From: Vibrio rhodolitus
Lineage (GTDB): Bacteria > Pseudomonadota > Gammaproteobacteria > Enterobacterales > Vibrionaceae
Direction: 5' to 3'
Length of the DNA stretch: 50,586 nt
Assembly: GCF_003350325.1 (NCBI RefSeq)
Contig: NZ_QLYZ01000026.1
Location: forward strand, 54,028-104,613
Shown piece by piece: positions 1-8,504 of the stretch; within the stretch, counting starts at the first letter, position 1, and the number at the start of each line of letters is the position of its first letter. The notes under the pieces are model-generated. The model was not told the DNA's origin, did not search any database, and saw only the letters and a program-made list of their open reading frames with translations. A program made the translations under genes and the position numbers.

Positions 1-144
1 ACCACGAGAGAGGAAGCTCGTATGGACATCTTCGAATATATTGAGATGTTCTACAACATTAAACGCCGACATGGTTCCAATAATCAGTTGTCGCCAGTAG
101 AGTATGAAAAGCAATATGAAATCGAATTAAAGAGTGTCTACTGA
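1..144 (+). CDS. IS3-family transposase OrfB, C-terminal fragment
   Basis: The frame is open from base 1 to the TGA at 142-144 and gives the last 47 residues of a DDE transposase of the IS3 family. The visible signature is the segment IFEYIEMFYNIKRRHG followed by LSPVEYE, which is the usual extreme C-terminus of OrfB downstream of the catalytic glutamate. The rest of the element lies left of the window. The right terminal repeat should sit just after the stop codon, in about 145-180, but I could not place its outer end because the left end is not visible. The element abuts the truncated integrase that follows in the same reading frame. Confidence 0.85.
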   Translation, partial: TTREEARMDIFEYIEMFYNIKRRHGSNNQLSPVEYEKQYEIELKSVY

Positions 145-186
145 TTTGGTGGCTATTCACACTGCCATATACTTCAACACTCAAAC

Positions 187-801
187 TTGGTTACCGTGGC
201 TGCGTACACTGGGCTTCGTATTGGAGAATTGATTGCGCTCGCATGGGAAGATGTTGATTTAGCTAACAGAACTATTTGCATACGTCGTTCTGCCTATACA
301 GACCGAGGACTAAAATCAACAAAGACTAATGAAGAAAGATTGGTAGACCTATTTCCACCAGCTATCGAAGCGTTGAAGGCCCAACAGCTTTTGACCTTAA
401 CCGAAAATTTTCCAGCAAAAGAATACGATGTTGAGGCACCAGACTTAACGTTATATCAGGAATCATTGCGCTTTGTGTTTAATCCAAAAGCGGTAAGAGC
501 GCAAAAAGGAAGTGATTATGATTACTATGGTCATAGAGCCATTGGTCGAATCTGGAAATCAATGTGTCGTATAGCCGGAGTCAACTATCGAAACCCGTAT
601 CAACTCAGACACACCTATGCGAGCTGGTTAATCACGCATGCAAATGTAAATGTTAGCTATTTAGCCGAAAAAATGGGACATGCTGATATCACAATGATTG
701 CCAAAATATACGGCAAGTGGCTAAAAGAGGCGAATAAAACCGAGTCTGAACGTGCATGGAAAGCACTGATAGAAGCCCATAGGTTGAGTCTTGATGATTG
801 A
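187..801 (+). pseudogene. Tyrosine recombinase (phage/island integrase), 5'-truncated by IS
   Basis: This is the catalytic half of a tyrosine site-specific recombinase, about 204 residues where intact integrases have 350-420. Visible catalytic elements are the first arginine in TGLRIGEL, a lysine-bearing beta strand around STKTNEERLV, the LRHTYAS box, the GHADITM box and the nucleophile tyrosine in KIYGKW near the end. The N-terminal arm-binding and core-binding domains are absent: the open frame runs back without a proper start into the IS3 transposase stop at 144. It is therefore most simply an island or prophage integrase broken by the IS insertion. The TTG at 187 is only a formal start with no ribosome-binding site. 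It should be inactive unless a fusion product is made. Confidence 0.85.
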
Positions 802-827
802 TTTTTCCGATAATGGGCTTGCACATT

Positions 828-861
828 AAAACGCCACAGAGACTTTCTGCGGCGTTTTTGT
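828..861 (+). terminator. Rho-independent terminator after the integrase
   Basis: The stem pairs AAAACGCC plus CAGA with TCTG plus GGCGTTTT around a short loop and is followed by a T run. It lies 27 bp after the integrase stop. Confidence 0.75.
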
Positions 862-886
862 TTTATATCAGATACTTAGAAGCAAA

Positions 887-946
887 ATGGTCCCAAAGAA
901 AATAAGGCGATTTTTCCCTCTGATTTTGGGACCAAATTGGGACCAT
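887..946. repeat. Three copies of the TGGGACCA motif beside the integrase remnant
   Basis: ATGGTCCCAA at 887-896 is the exact inverse complement of TTGGGACCAT at 937-946. A third copy, TTGGGACCA, lies at 926-934 as a direct repeat of the last. They form an inverted pair 40 bp apart with a tandem copy. Repeats like this next to an integrase 3' end commonly mark recombinase binding sites or an attachment region. A further 9-bp inverted pair, AGGCTAAAT (952-960) and ATTTAGCCT (1024-1032), follows before tdh. Function is inferred. Confidence 0.5.
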
Positions 947-1040
947 TCACTAGGCTAAATGGGGTTATGTTTACCATTTATATGCTCGAATAACCCGTAT
1001 TCAAGTAAATAGAACGGCTGCCGATTTAGCCTGCTTTTGG

Positions 1041-2072
1041 TTATTCCCAGTCGAGAATAACTTTGCCAGACTGCCCGCTACGCATGATGTCGAAGCCTTT
1101 TTGGAAGTCATCCACTTTGAATTGGTGAGTAATGATTGGCGTCAAATCTAGGCCAGATTGGATCAATGATGCCATTTTGTACCATGTCTCGAACATTTCA
1201 CGACCGTAGATACCTTTGATCACCAAGCCTTTAAAAATAACTTGGTTCCAGTCGATACCCATGTCTGATGGTGGAATACCTAGTAGTGCAACTCGACCAC
1301 CGTGGTTCATGGTTTTTAGCATTGAGTTAAACGCTGAAGGGTTGCCTGACATTTCTAGACCCACATCGAAGCCCTCTAACATGCCAAGATCAGCCATTAC
1401 GTCTTCTAGTGACTCTTCTGCCACGTTCACAGCACGAGTCACGCCCATTTGACGAGCAAGGTCTAGGCGGTATTCATTCACATCCGTAATCACAACATGA
1501 CGAGCACCAACGTGTTTTGCCACTGCTGCAGCCATAATGCCGATTGGACCCGCGCCAGTGATCAATACATCTTCACCGACTAAGTCAAACGACAGAGCTG
1601 TGTGTACTGCGTTACCAAATGGGTCAAAGATTGATGCTAGATCGTCAGAGATGCCATCAGGGATCTTAAATGCGTTAAATGCTGGGATCACTAGGTACTC
1701 TGAGAAACAACCAGTGCGGTTTACACCCACACCAATGGTGTTACGGCATAGGTGGGTGCGACCAGCGCGACAGTTACGGCAGTAACCACACGTGATGTGA
1801 CCTTCACCAGACACACGATCGCCGATATTGAAGCCACGCACTTCTTGACCAATCGCGACGACTTCACCCACGTACTCGTGACCAACAACCATAGGTACTG
1901 GAATGGTTTTTTGTGACCATTCATCCCAGTTGTAGATATGAACGTCAGTACCACAAATAGCGGTCTTCTTAATCTTGATCAGTAGATCGTTGTGTCCAAG
2001 CTCAGGCTTGTCCACTTCGGTCATCCAAATGCCTTCTTCAGGCTTTAATTTTGATAATGCTTTGATTTTCAT
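1041..2072 (-). CDS. tdh: L-threonine 3-dehydrogenase
   Basis: This is a 343-residue zinc-dependent alcohol-dehydrogenase-family enzyme that oxidises L-threonine to 2-amino-3-ketobutyrate with NAD+. The catalytic zinc ligands show in CGTDVH and GHE. The structural zinc cysteines are in CGYCRNC followed by a fourth Cys in THLC. The Rossmann glycine motif is in ITGAGPIGIM. The length equals that of the E. coli and Vibrio enzymes when translation begins at the ATG giving MKIKALSK; the extra upstream codons depend on a GTG and do not match the family. It lies 158 bp downstream of kbl on the same strand, so the two make the threonine-to-glycine plus acetyl-CoA pathway. A hairpin sits in the gap between them. 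Confidence 0.97.
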   Translation of the reverse strand: MKIKALSKLKPEEGIWMTEVDKPELGHNDLLIKIKKTAICGTDVHIYNWDEWSQKTIPVPMVVGHEYVGEVVAIGQEVRGFNIGDRVSGEGHITCGYCRNCRAGRTHLCRNTIGVGVNRTGCFSEYLVIPAFNAFKIPDGISDDLASIFDPFGNAVHTALSFDLVGEDVLITGAGPIGIMAAAVAKHVGARHVVITDVNEYRLDLARQMGVTRAVNVAEESLEDVMADLGMLEGFDVGLEMSGNPSAFNSMLKTMNHGGRVALLGIPPSDMGIDWNQVIFKGLVIKGIYGREMFETWYKMASLIQSGLDLTPIITHQFKVDDFQKGFDIMRSGQSGKVILDWE

Positions 2073-2158
2073 ACTACACACCGAAATTTGCTCTGAAACG
2101 TTCAGAACAATGAAATCTTATCTATAAAAATAGTGTATTTTTTGCTTAGGCGATTTGT

Positions 2159-2193
2159 ATCTCTACTCAATGGCATACCCGCTGAGTAGAGAT
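2159..2193 (-). promoter_or_regulatory. Intercistronic hairpin between kbl and tdh
   Basis: ATCTCTACTCA (2159-2169) and TGAGTAGAGAT (2183-2193) form a perfect 11-bp stem with a 13-base loop in the transcript running from kbl to tdh. No T run follows in that direction, so it is more likely an mRNA stability or processing element than a full terminator. Confidence 0.5.
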
Positions 2194-2230
2194 AGTGTTT
2201 TTGGTTCGCTCTAAAGCGGCAATTGAGAAA

Positions 2231-3427
2231 TTACTGAATAATGCCCATGTTGCGACCAACTTCGATAAAGGCATCGATAGCGCGATCAAGTTGCTCACGT
2301 GAATGTGCAGCAGACATTTGTGTACGGATTCGTGCCTGACCTTTCGGTACAACTGGGAATGAGAAGCCCACTACGTAGATATCTTTCGCTAGACAGCGCT
2401 CTGCAAACTCAGCGGCAACTTTCGCATCGCCAAGCATGATCGGAATGATTGCGTGATCAGCACCCGCTAGTGTGAAGCCTGCTTCAGTCATACGTGCACG
2501 GAAGTGCGCTGCGTTTTCCCACAGATGGTCACGTAGATCGCCACTCTCTTGCAGCAAATCAAGCACGCGTAGAGACGCGTTAACAATTGCTGGAGCGACA
2601 GAGTTTGAGAATAGGTATGGACGAGAACGCTGACGTAGCCAATCAATCACTTCTTTCTTACCAGAAGTGTAGCCGCCTGACGCGCCGCCCATTGCTTTAC
2701 CTAGCGTACCCGTGATGATGTCGATACGGTCAATCACATCATGGTACTCATGCGTACCTGCGCCATTTTTGCCCATAAAGCCCACTGCGTGCGAGTCATC
2801 AACCATCACTAGCGCGCCGTATTTATCCGCTAGGTCACAAATTGCTGGCAGGTTTGCTACCACGCCATCCATTGAGAACACACCGTCAGTTACGATTAGG
2901 GTGTTACGTGCACCCGCTTCTTTCGCCGCAATAAGCTGCTCTTCCAGCTCTTGCATGTTGTTGTTCGCGTAGCGGTAACGCATCGCTTTACATAGACGAA
3001 CACCGTCAATGATTGAAGCGTGGTTTAGTGCATCAGAGATGATTGCGTCTTCAGCGCCAAGAATGGTCTCAAATAGACCTGTGTTGGCATCAAAGCAAGA
3101 AGTGTAAAGAATGGTGTCTTCTTTACCTAGGAATTGAGACAGTTTTTGCTCGAGCTGCTTATGGATATCTTGCGTACCACAGATAAAGCGAACTGAAGCC
3201 ATACCAAAACCGTGTTGATCCATACCCGCTTTACCCGCTTCGATTAGAGCTGGGTGATTAGCAAGACCAAGGTAGTTGTTAGCACAGAAGTTTAGGACTT
3301 CTTGACCCGTTGAAATTTGTACTTGGGCTTGTTGCTGAGAGGTAATAACACGCTCAGACTTGTAAAGGCCTTCAGCCTTTACTTCTTCAAGTTGCTGTTG
3401 GATCTGTTGGTAAAATGCAGAGGACAT
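2231..3427 (-). CDS. kbl: 2-amino-3-ketobutyrate CoA ligase (glycine C-acetyltransferase)
   Basis: This is a 398-residue PLP enzyme of the alpha-oxoamine synthase family. It cleaves 2-amino-3-ketobutyrate with CoA into glycine and acetyl-CoA, the second step after threonine dehydrogenase. The PLP lysine is in TGTLGKAMGG, the substrate histidine and aspartate motifs in VDDSHAVGF, and the CoA/glycine-rich region in NNYLGLANHP. The start is the ATG giving MSSAFYQQ, with AAGGAA six bases upstream; the in-frame TTG two codons earlier lacks this spacing. It is the first gene of the kbl-tdh operon. The 190-bp upstream space carries its promoter; no riboswitch was recognised there. Confidence 0.97.
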   Translation of the reverse strand: MSSAFYQQIQQQLEEVKAEGLYKSERVITSQQQAQVQISTGQEVLNFCANNYLGLANHPALIEAGKAGMDQHGFGMASVRFICGTQDIHKQLEQKLSQFLGKEDTILYTSCFDANTGLFETILGAEDAIISDALNHASIIDGVRLCKAMRYRYANNNMQELEEQLIAAKEAGARNTLIVTDGVFSMDGVVANLPAICDLADKYGALVMVDDSHAVGFMGKNGAGTHEYHDVIDRIDIITGTLGKAMGGASGGYTSGKKEVIDWLRQRSRPYLFSNSVAPAIVNASLRVLDLLQESGDLRDHLWENAAHFRARMTEAGFTLAGADHAIIPIMLGDAKVAAEFAERCLAKDIYVVGFSFPVVPKGQARIRTQMSAAHSREQLDRAIDAFIEVGRNMGIIQ

Positions 3428-3619
3428 GTTCAATTCCTTCCTATCTTTATAGTTTTAATCACGCACATCACAAAATGAACAACTTCATCTGCGATGGCAT
3501 TAGGCTATTAAAGGGCTTAGCACTTCAACAGCCGTTTCCATAAAGTGTAATCTAGGTTAGGAATTAGAATTATCCCACTAGGTGGAAAAACATTATTGAA
3601 TCACAGGCACAAATCAGTT

Positions 3620-3736
3620 TTACTTAGAGCCGTTCATCGTCAGTTGCACAGCAGCGAGAATGAACACGGCTGAGGTAATTAGCATGATATTTTCGAGTGT
3701 CGACCATAGGTCGAGCACGGCATCAGCGTAAGGCAT
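3620..3736 (-). CDS. Small 38-residue single-pass membrane protein
   Basis: A short reading frame begins MPYADAVLDLW and contains one hydrophobic helix (about residues 17-33, ENIMLITSAVFILAAVQL). An excellent ribosome-binding site, GAGGAGACCAAG, stands directly before the ATG, which is the main reason to call it real. The same frame extends 25 codons further upstream, but that part is not hydrophobic and has no comparable start signal. It is divergent from the LysR gene at 3851 with a 114-bp shared promoter region, so the regulator may control it. I recognise no family. The alternative is a chance ORF, but SD quality and the membrane helix argue against it. Confidence 0.6.
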   Translation of the reverse strand: MPYADAVLDLWSTLENIMLITSAVFILAAVQLTMNGSK

Positions 3737-3850
3737 CTTGGTCTCCTCGTCGGTTTTCGTTGTAGCAACATTAGCGTGCCAGTGGCTTTGAAACCGCGAG
3801 CTAAATCGCAAAAATTCTTTATTTTCATATATATCAACATGTGACAGATT

Positions 3851-4774
3851 ATGATCAACAGCCGCCTCATCGCTCTACTTCCTGACCTTGCCACCTTTAT
3901 CCTGATCGTTAATCAAGGCAGTTTTACCGCTGCTGCGAAACAGCTTGATGTTACGCCCTCGGCGCTAAGCAAATTAATCACCCGCTTGGAAAAAGCGCTG
4001 TCAATAAAGCTATTTGAGCGCACTACCCGTAAATTGGTGATCACGCCTGCTGGGCAAAAGGTATATGACCAAGCATTGTTGATGGTTAATGCTGCGCAAC
4101 AAGCGATTGAGCTATCAAGTAGTGATCATACTGAAGTTAGCGGTGCGATTACTGTGGCGGCGCCAGAGGCGTTTCTTAACTCAGTTCTGCAGCCGCTTGT
4201 ATTGCCATTTCTTGAACAATACCCAGAAACTGAGCTTAAACTGCGCGTTGCCGATGGTGAAATGGATCTATTGCGCGATCGAATTGATATTGCTTTTAAG
4301 TTAACCGACAAACCCGACGAAAATCTGGTGCTTAAAGAAATTGGACAAACCCATCTTCGTTTGTGCGCCAGTCCTGAATACATCGCAAAGCACGGCATGC
4401 CCTCTCACCCTACCGAGTTAGTCGAACATCAATGCCTCTATTTGGCAGAAAGAGAGCGCGATAATGTGTGGGATTTCTTTAAAGATGATGAATACCACTC
4501 AGTTGCGGTGACGGGGCGATACGCGGTTAACCATTCGCAAATGCGCCTGACCGGAGTAAAAAATGGTTTAGGTATCGGTATTTTCCACGATTTCGTTATT
4601 GCCGATGCCCTGCAAGATGGCAGTGTCATTGAAGTGCTCAACGCTTGGACCATCAAGAGTAACTATCACGGCGCCATTGCGATGCAATATCCTCAAACCC
4701 AATATATGCCCGCACGTTTGCGAGCATTTATTGATTTTGCCGTCCATCATTTAGGTAAGAAGCTTAATAGCTAG
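3851..4774 (+). CDS. LysR-family transcriptional regulator
   Basis: This 307-residue protein has the standard LysR layout. An N-terminal winged helix-turn-helix covers about residues 10-70 (FILIVNQGSFTAAAKQLDVTPSALSKLITRLEKAL), followed by the linker helix and a periplasmic-binding-type effector domain from about residue 95. It matches the CrgA/DsdC-like branch in length. It is convergent with the EamA permease (2 bp apart) and divergent from the small membrane protein. Either could be its target; LysR proteins usually control the divergent neighbour. The effector cannot be deduced. Confidence 0.92.
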   Translation: MINSRLIALLPDLATFILIVNQGSFTAAAKQLDVTPSALSKLITRLEKALSIKLFERTTRKLVITPAGQKVYDQALLMVNAAQQAIELSSSDHTEVSGAITVAAPEAFLNSVLQPLVLPFLEQYPETELKLRVADGEMDLLRDRIDIAFKLTDKPDENLVLKEIGQTHLRLCASPEYIAKHGMPSHPTELVEHQCLYLAERERDNVWDFFKDDEYHSVAVTGRYAVNHSQMRLTGVKNGLGIGIFHDFVIADALQDGSVIEVLNAWTIKSNYHGAIAMQYPQTQYMPARLRAFIDFAVHHLGKKLNS

Positions 4775-4776
4775 CG

Positions 4777-5619
4777 CTACTCACTCTTGAGTGGCTGCTG
4801 TTTTGCCTTGGGCTGGGAGAGGTTAATCACGTTGCCACTGAGCATCAACATTGCGCCGACAAGTAGAGTCACATCGACTTGTTCGGCATAAAATAGCGCC
4901 CCTATCACAGCAATCGCAGGTAAGCGCAAAAAGTCCATCGTCACTACAACTGCAGCGTCAGCGTATTTCATCGCATTCGATAAACAGAAATGGGCACTCA
5001 ATGCGGTGACGCCAATCACGGTAAGCCAAAGCCAATGGATTCCAACTGGCGTTTGCCAGTTTGGTAATGCAAACGCCATGGTGATGGGAAACTGAATAAT
5101 GCACATATAAAACAGGATAGTAAGCGGCGCATCGGTGGCGGCAAGCGTGCGCGTACTGATATAGGCAAAGCTGTAACAGATTGCCGCAAGCAAAATGATC
5201 ACCACGCCGATGTCGACCTGCTTAAAACCCGGCTGCACTATCAAAAGCACACCGATAAAACCCAGTACGATTGCACAAACTTTTTTAAACGTTAGTGATT
5301 CTTTAAGGAAAAGAAAAGCGAGTAAAGCGGTCCAAAATGGGACGGTAAACTCGAGAGCAAACACTTCAGCGAGAGGCAGCAAACCTATAGCAATAAACCA
5401 ACCGTATTGACCAGCAAGGTGGCTTAAATTTCTTAAGCCATGCCAACCCAATCGCTTAGTTCGAAACAGCTGTTGTTTGCCAGTTGCAACAATCACAGCA
5501 ATGATAATAGACAGGCTGATAGCACTACGAACAAACAGCACCTGAAAGGTATTTAACTCGCCACTTAACTCTTTGGCGCCGATTGCCATAAAACAAAAAG
5601 ATGTTAGAGCGCCTAACAT
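4777..5619 (-). CDS. EamA/DMT-family inner-membrane transporter
   Basis: This is a ten-helix drug/metabolite transporter with two EamA repeats (about residues 1-130 and 140-270), close to the usual 280-300 residues. The end of the first repeat is typical (LLAFLFLKESLTFKKVCAIVLGFIGVLLIV). The substrate is unknown; relatives export amino acids or other metabolites. The start is uncertain. The first ATG (5617-5619) has no ribosome-binding site, whereas AAGGAG (complement of 5647-5652) is six bases before an in-frame ATC at 5638-5640, seven codons further upstream. Those codons continue the family-like first helix (IYKSAVWMLGALTSF). It ends 2 bp from the convergent LysR gene. Confidence 0.88.
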   Translation of the reverse strand: MLGALTSFCFMAIGAKELSGELNTFQVLFVRSAISLSIIIAVIVATGKQQLFRTKRLGWHGLRNLSHLAGQYGWFIAIGLLPLAEVFALEFTVPFWTALLAFLFLKESLTFKKVCAIVLGFIGVLLIVQPGFKQVDIGVVIILLAAICYSFAYISTRTLAATDAPLTILFYMCIIQFPITMAFALPNWQTPVGIHWLWLTVIGVTALSAHFCLSNAMKYADAAVVVTMDFLRLPAIAVIGALFYAEQVDVTLLVGAMLMLSGNVINLSQPKAKQQPLKSE

Positions 5620-5730
5620 CCATACCGCTGACTTATAGATAACAAACTCCTTTTTGTTACTTATTGTGAGAGGTCTAGTAATAAGGGAAGCATTGCGCCT
5701 CCCTTCCCTTACTGAGAATTGAGATTAACC

Positions 5731-6426
5731 TTACTGCGCGAGAGCATACTCCACGGCAGCTTCTGCATGGATTTGAGTGGTGTCGTATAACTTAACATCG
5801 GTGTGCTGAGGTTCAACCAATAAAGCAATTTCCGTACAGCCCAAAATCACAGCTTCAGCACCTTGTGCAACAAGGTCATCAATGATTTGCAAATATTGCT
5901 CGCGAGAAGCTTGCTTGATTTCACCTTTGCACAGCTCTTGATAAATCACATCGTGCACTATCGTGCGCTGCGCTTCATTTGGCACAATGACATCTACAGC
6001 AAACAGATCAACCAATCGCTGCTTGTAGAAATCTTGTTCCATAGTAAAACGCGTGCCCAATAAGCCTACTTTTTTAACACCATCAGCCACGAGTCTTTGA
6101 GCCGTCGCGTCAGCGATATGCAAAATAGGCGTCGAGATGTGCGCTTCAATATCTGGCACCACTTTGTGCATCGTGTTGGTGCAAATTAAGATAAAATCAG
6201 CCCCACCAGCCTCGACTGAACATGCGGCGTTGGTCAAGATCTCCGCTGTTTCTGACCATTTTCCTTGATGCTGCAATTGTTCAATTTCGTGAAAATCAAC
6301 ACTGTATAAACAGATTTTTGCCGAGTGTAGCCCACCAAGCTGAGCTTTAACACCTTGGTTTAGCGCTTTGTAATAACTCGCTGTTGACTCCCAGCTCATG
6401 CCGCCAATTAATCCGATTGTTTTCAT
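5731..6426 (-). CDS. Aspartate/glutamate racemase family protein
   Basis: This 231-residue cofactor-independent racemase belongs to the Asp/Glu/hydantoin racemase superfamily and starts with the typical IGLIGGMSWESTASYY. The two catalytic cysteines are visible in LICTNTMHK and ILGCTEIALL, so it should be active. The substrate is most likely aspartate, as in the YgeA-type enzymes, or another amino acid. It is the last gene of a minus-strand operon; the start codon lies 2 bp after the stop of the carbon-nitrogen hydrolase. The combination suggests handling of an unusual amino acid or amide, but no sequence feature identifies it. Confidence 0.9.
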   Translation of the reverse strand: MKTIGLIGGMSWESTASYYKALNQGVKAQLGGLHSAKICLYSVDFHEIEQLQHQGKWSETAEILTNAACSVEAGGADFILICTNTMHKVVPDIEAHISTPILHIADATAQRLVADGVKKVGLLGTRFTMEQDFYKQRLVDLFAVDVIVPNEAQRTIVHDVIYQELCKGEIKQASREQYLQIIDDLVAQGAEAVILGCTEIALLVEPQHTDVKLYDTTQIHAEAAVEYALAQ

Positions 6427-6428
6427 TT

Positions 6429-7187
6429 TTAGTTCTCTAATGGGTATAACTGACCACTAATTCGGTTGCCCGTAATTTCAACCATTCCCAATACAGGGTC
6501 GGTGGTTTCGGTAGCAAAACGAAGATTACCTTTGCCACTCCATACTGCGTTATTGCCTGCTGTTTGCCAACCACCAGTTTCACTGATATGGTTCGCAAGT
6601 AACACAGGAAAACGATGTTGCTTACCGATTCTCGCCAGTAGTTCTGCGTCTGCCTCGTAGCCGTTTGGCGACAATAGTGCACTAACCAAATAAACATCCG
6701 CTTCATCTTCAGCAGCTTCACTGCTATGAATCGGCTGAGTAAAATCCGCACAAATTGCTAGCGCTAGTTTGTAACCTTTTAATCGTATGGTGTAATTATG
6801 CTGGCCTTCAGAGCAATACTCATTTTCGCCGCTATGCAGATATTGCTTAGCATAGTAATCCAACTCTCCTGTCGGTTTACATATCACAGCACTAATTGAT
6901 GGTTTCTTCTTCGCTTGTTTTAAAAAACAACCCGCAACAATTGTGATTTGCTGAGTCACCGCTAGTTCTGAAAGGTCACGTAAAATACTATGTTTTGAAT
7001 CAAAACATAATTCTGCCGCCATTGGCAGTACATACCCCGTCAAAGAAAGCTCAGGGAATAAAATAAGATCCGCACCTTGTTCGGCTGCGGTTTTAGCCGC
7101 TTTAACATGTTGACGAAAGTTAGCTTCAGTATCACCATCAATAACGGGGATCTGAGCAAGTGCAACAACTAAACTGTTTTGATTCAT
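6429..7187 (-). CDS. Carbon-nitrogen hydrolase (nitrilase superfamily)
   Basis: This 252-residue single-domain amidase/nitrilase-superfamily enzyme has the Glu-Lys-Cys triad: Glu46 in LILFPELSLTGY, Lys in YYAKQYLHSGE, Cys in ALAICADFTQP. The last motif lacks the Tyr-Asp seen after Cys in many nitrilases, so it belongs to a divergent branch, probably an amidase or carbamoylase. The start is the ATG giving MNQNSLVV with AGAAGG seven bases upstream. It follows the phosphoesterase stop by 23 bp and precedes the racemase by 2 bp, so the three form one operon. No signal peptide; cytoplasmic. Confidence 0.9.
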   Translation of the reverse strand: MNQNSLVVALAQIPVIDGDTEANFRQHVKAAKTAAEQGADLILFPELSLTGYVLPMAAELCFDSKHSILRDLSELAVTQQITIVAGCFLKQAKKKPSISAVICKPTGELDYYAKQYLHSGENEYCSEGQHNYTIRLKGYKLALAICADFTQPIHSSEAAEDEADVYLVSALLSPNGYEADAELLARIGKQHRFPVLLANHISETGGWQTAGNNAVWSGKGNLRFATETTDPVLGMVEITGNRISGQLYPLEN

Positions 7188-7210
7188 AACAACACCTTCT
7201 ACACGACACA

Positions 7211-7966
7211 TTACAACTCTTGACCACGTCCAGTGGTAAGAAAATGGACCCAATCCAACCGCTCTCTTAAACGAGCTTGTTCAACTGCCTGCTCAACCGG
7301 GTAAGAAACTTTATGAAAAGAGACATTCCAGTCGCCTTGCTCTGACTGGTTTAAAACGGCATAACTTGCCTTGTTACTATAGTTTTCCATCGAATGAAGA
7401 TGAGGCTCATCATCCGTATAAGCTGGCATACCTACACTTCCAGGATTCACCACCAATTGACCGTTTGATAACTCAACACAACGAGGTATATGAGTATGCC
7501 CGCACAGAATAACTGGTGCATCCTTACCAGCAAGCAGCTCAATGATTTCGCTATCACTGCGCATTTTGGGAAAACCTTGCTCGGTATTCTCTAAAAGATA
7601 AATCAAATCATTGCTTGGCGTGCCATGACAAGCATAGATATCAGCGGAAATATGTGTGTCAAATGGCAGGCTCTGCATCCAACTCAACGGCTCTTCGCCG
7701 AGATCTTGCAAGATAAATTGCATGGTTGGGTTGGCGCTTATCTCATCGCCAGATGCTTGAAAAATTTGTCGGTCTTGGTTGCCACAAATGGTTATGGCAT
7801 CGAGGGATTGGAGGTAGTCATAGGTAGCACGAGGCGCAATAGGACCGTATAAGATATCGCCTAAATTAATAAACCGCTCAACACCCAGAGACTTGGCGTG
7901 GTTTACAACAGCATTGAGCGCATACACATTGCTGTGTATATCGGAAAGCACGGCATACTTTGACAT
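7211..7966 (-). CDS. Calcineurin-like metallophosphoesterase
   Basis: This 251-residue phosphoesterase of the YfcE/MJ0936-type group has the metal-ligand motifs in order: SDIHSN near the start, GDILYGP, GNQD, CHGTP and GHTHIP. It should hydrolyse a phosphodiester or phosphomonoester in the cytoplasm using a dinuclear metal centre. The start is taken at the ATG giving MSKYAVLSD, with AAGGA nine bases upstream; the ATG three codons earlier is too close to that site. It is the first gene of the operon with the carbon-nitrogen hydrolase and the racemase. Substrate unknown. Confidence 0.9.
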   Translation of the reverse strand: MSKYAVLSDIHSNVYALNAVVNHAKSLGVERFINLGDILYGPIAPRATYDYLQSLDAITICGNQDRQIFQASGDEISANPTMQFILQDLGEEPLSWMQSLPFDTHISADIYACHGTPSNDLIYLLENTEQGFPKMRSDSEIIELLAGKDAPVILCGHTHIPRCVELSNGQLVVNPGSVGMPAYTDDEPHLHSMENYSNKASYAVLNQSEQGDWNVSFHKVSYPVEQAVEQARLRERLDWVHFLTTGRGQEL

Positions 7967-8044
7967 TTCACTCATTCCTTGAGCAATAAACAACTTCGTC
8001 AATATAGCAGTGTTTTTATTTTTCAAACAACAAGTTATAGCAAT

Positions 8045-8434
8045 CTAAATCAACATAATTTGATGCGCTGTGGAAAAGCTTGGCGGCGCACGAGGAATTG
8101 CAGGTTCAAACCGAGTGCTTAGAGCCAAAAAAGCATATTCAGTATCACCCGCAATGTTGCTTCGTTTGAAGTAAAGTGTGGGAGCAGTATTAAATTCAGG
8201 TAGAGCGGCAAAATAAGCAAAGGGACAGGGTTTACTGTGCTGGGTTGCGGGGCTGGCTTGTTCAACTTGAACGTATTCGAAACCATTGATAGTACATAAT
8301 CGGCTCCAAACACCTGCACTCGCGCCATGAGCATTTATCACCGGCATTAACGCCACGAGCACCCAGCTCAGCGCACTGGCGATAAGCATCTGTTGGTGGA
8401 ACGCGTTTCTGTGCGTTAGCGTTGGTGAATCCAT
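8045..8434 (-). CDS. DUF2946-like small secreted or membrane protein
   Basis: This 129-residue protein has one N-terminal hydrophobic stretch (about residues 15-35, MLIASALSWVLVALMPVINA), then a Cys-containing segment RLCTINGFEY and a second Cys in KPCPFAY. This spacing resembles the DUF2946 family of small proteins often found near metal-uptake genes, but the CP.C motif of the family is incomplete here. The start is placed at the ATG giving MDSPTLTH, with AGAGGG five bases upstream. It lies 70 bp downstream of the cobalamin genes on the same strand and may be co-transcribed. Function unknown. Confidence 0.6.
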   Translation of the reverse strand: MDSPTLTHRNAFHQQMLIASALSWVLVALMPVINAHGASAGVWSRLCTINGFEYVQVEQASPATQHSKPCPFAYFAALPEFNTAPTLYFKRSNIAGDTEYAFLALSTRFEPAIPRAPPSFSTAHQIMLI

Positions 8435-8504
8435 CTTTGCCCTCTCGAGTCGAAGAACAAATATATAACCAACTAGAAACACATTCAGGAAAAGTGTTTA
8501 AAAT

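Noticed and set aside
3428..3619. Glycine riboswitch upstream of kbl
   Set aside because: No tandem aptamer-like structure or conserved core is visible in the gap.
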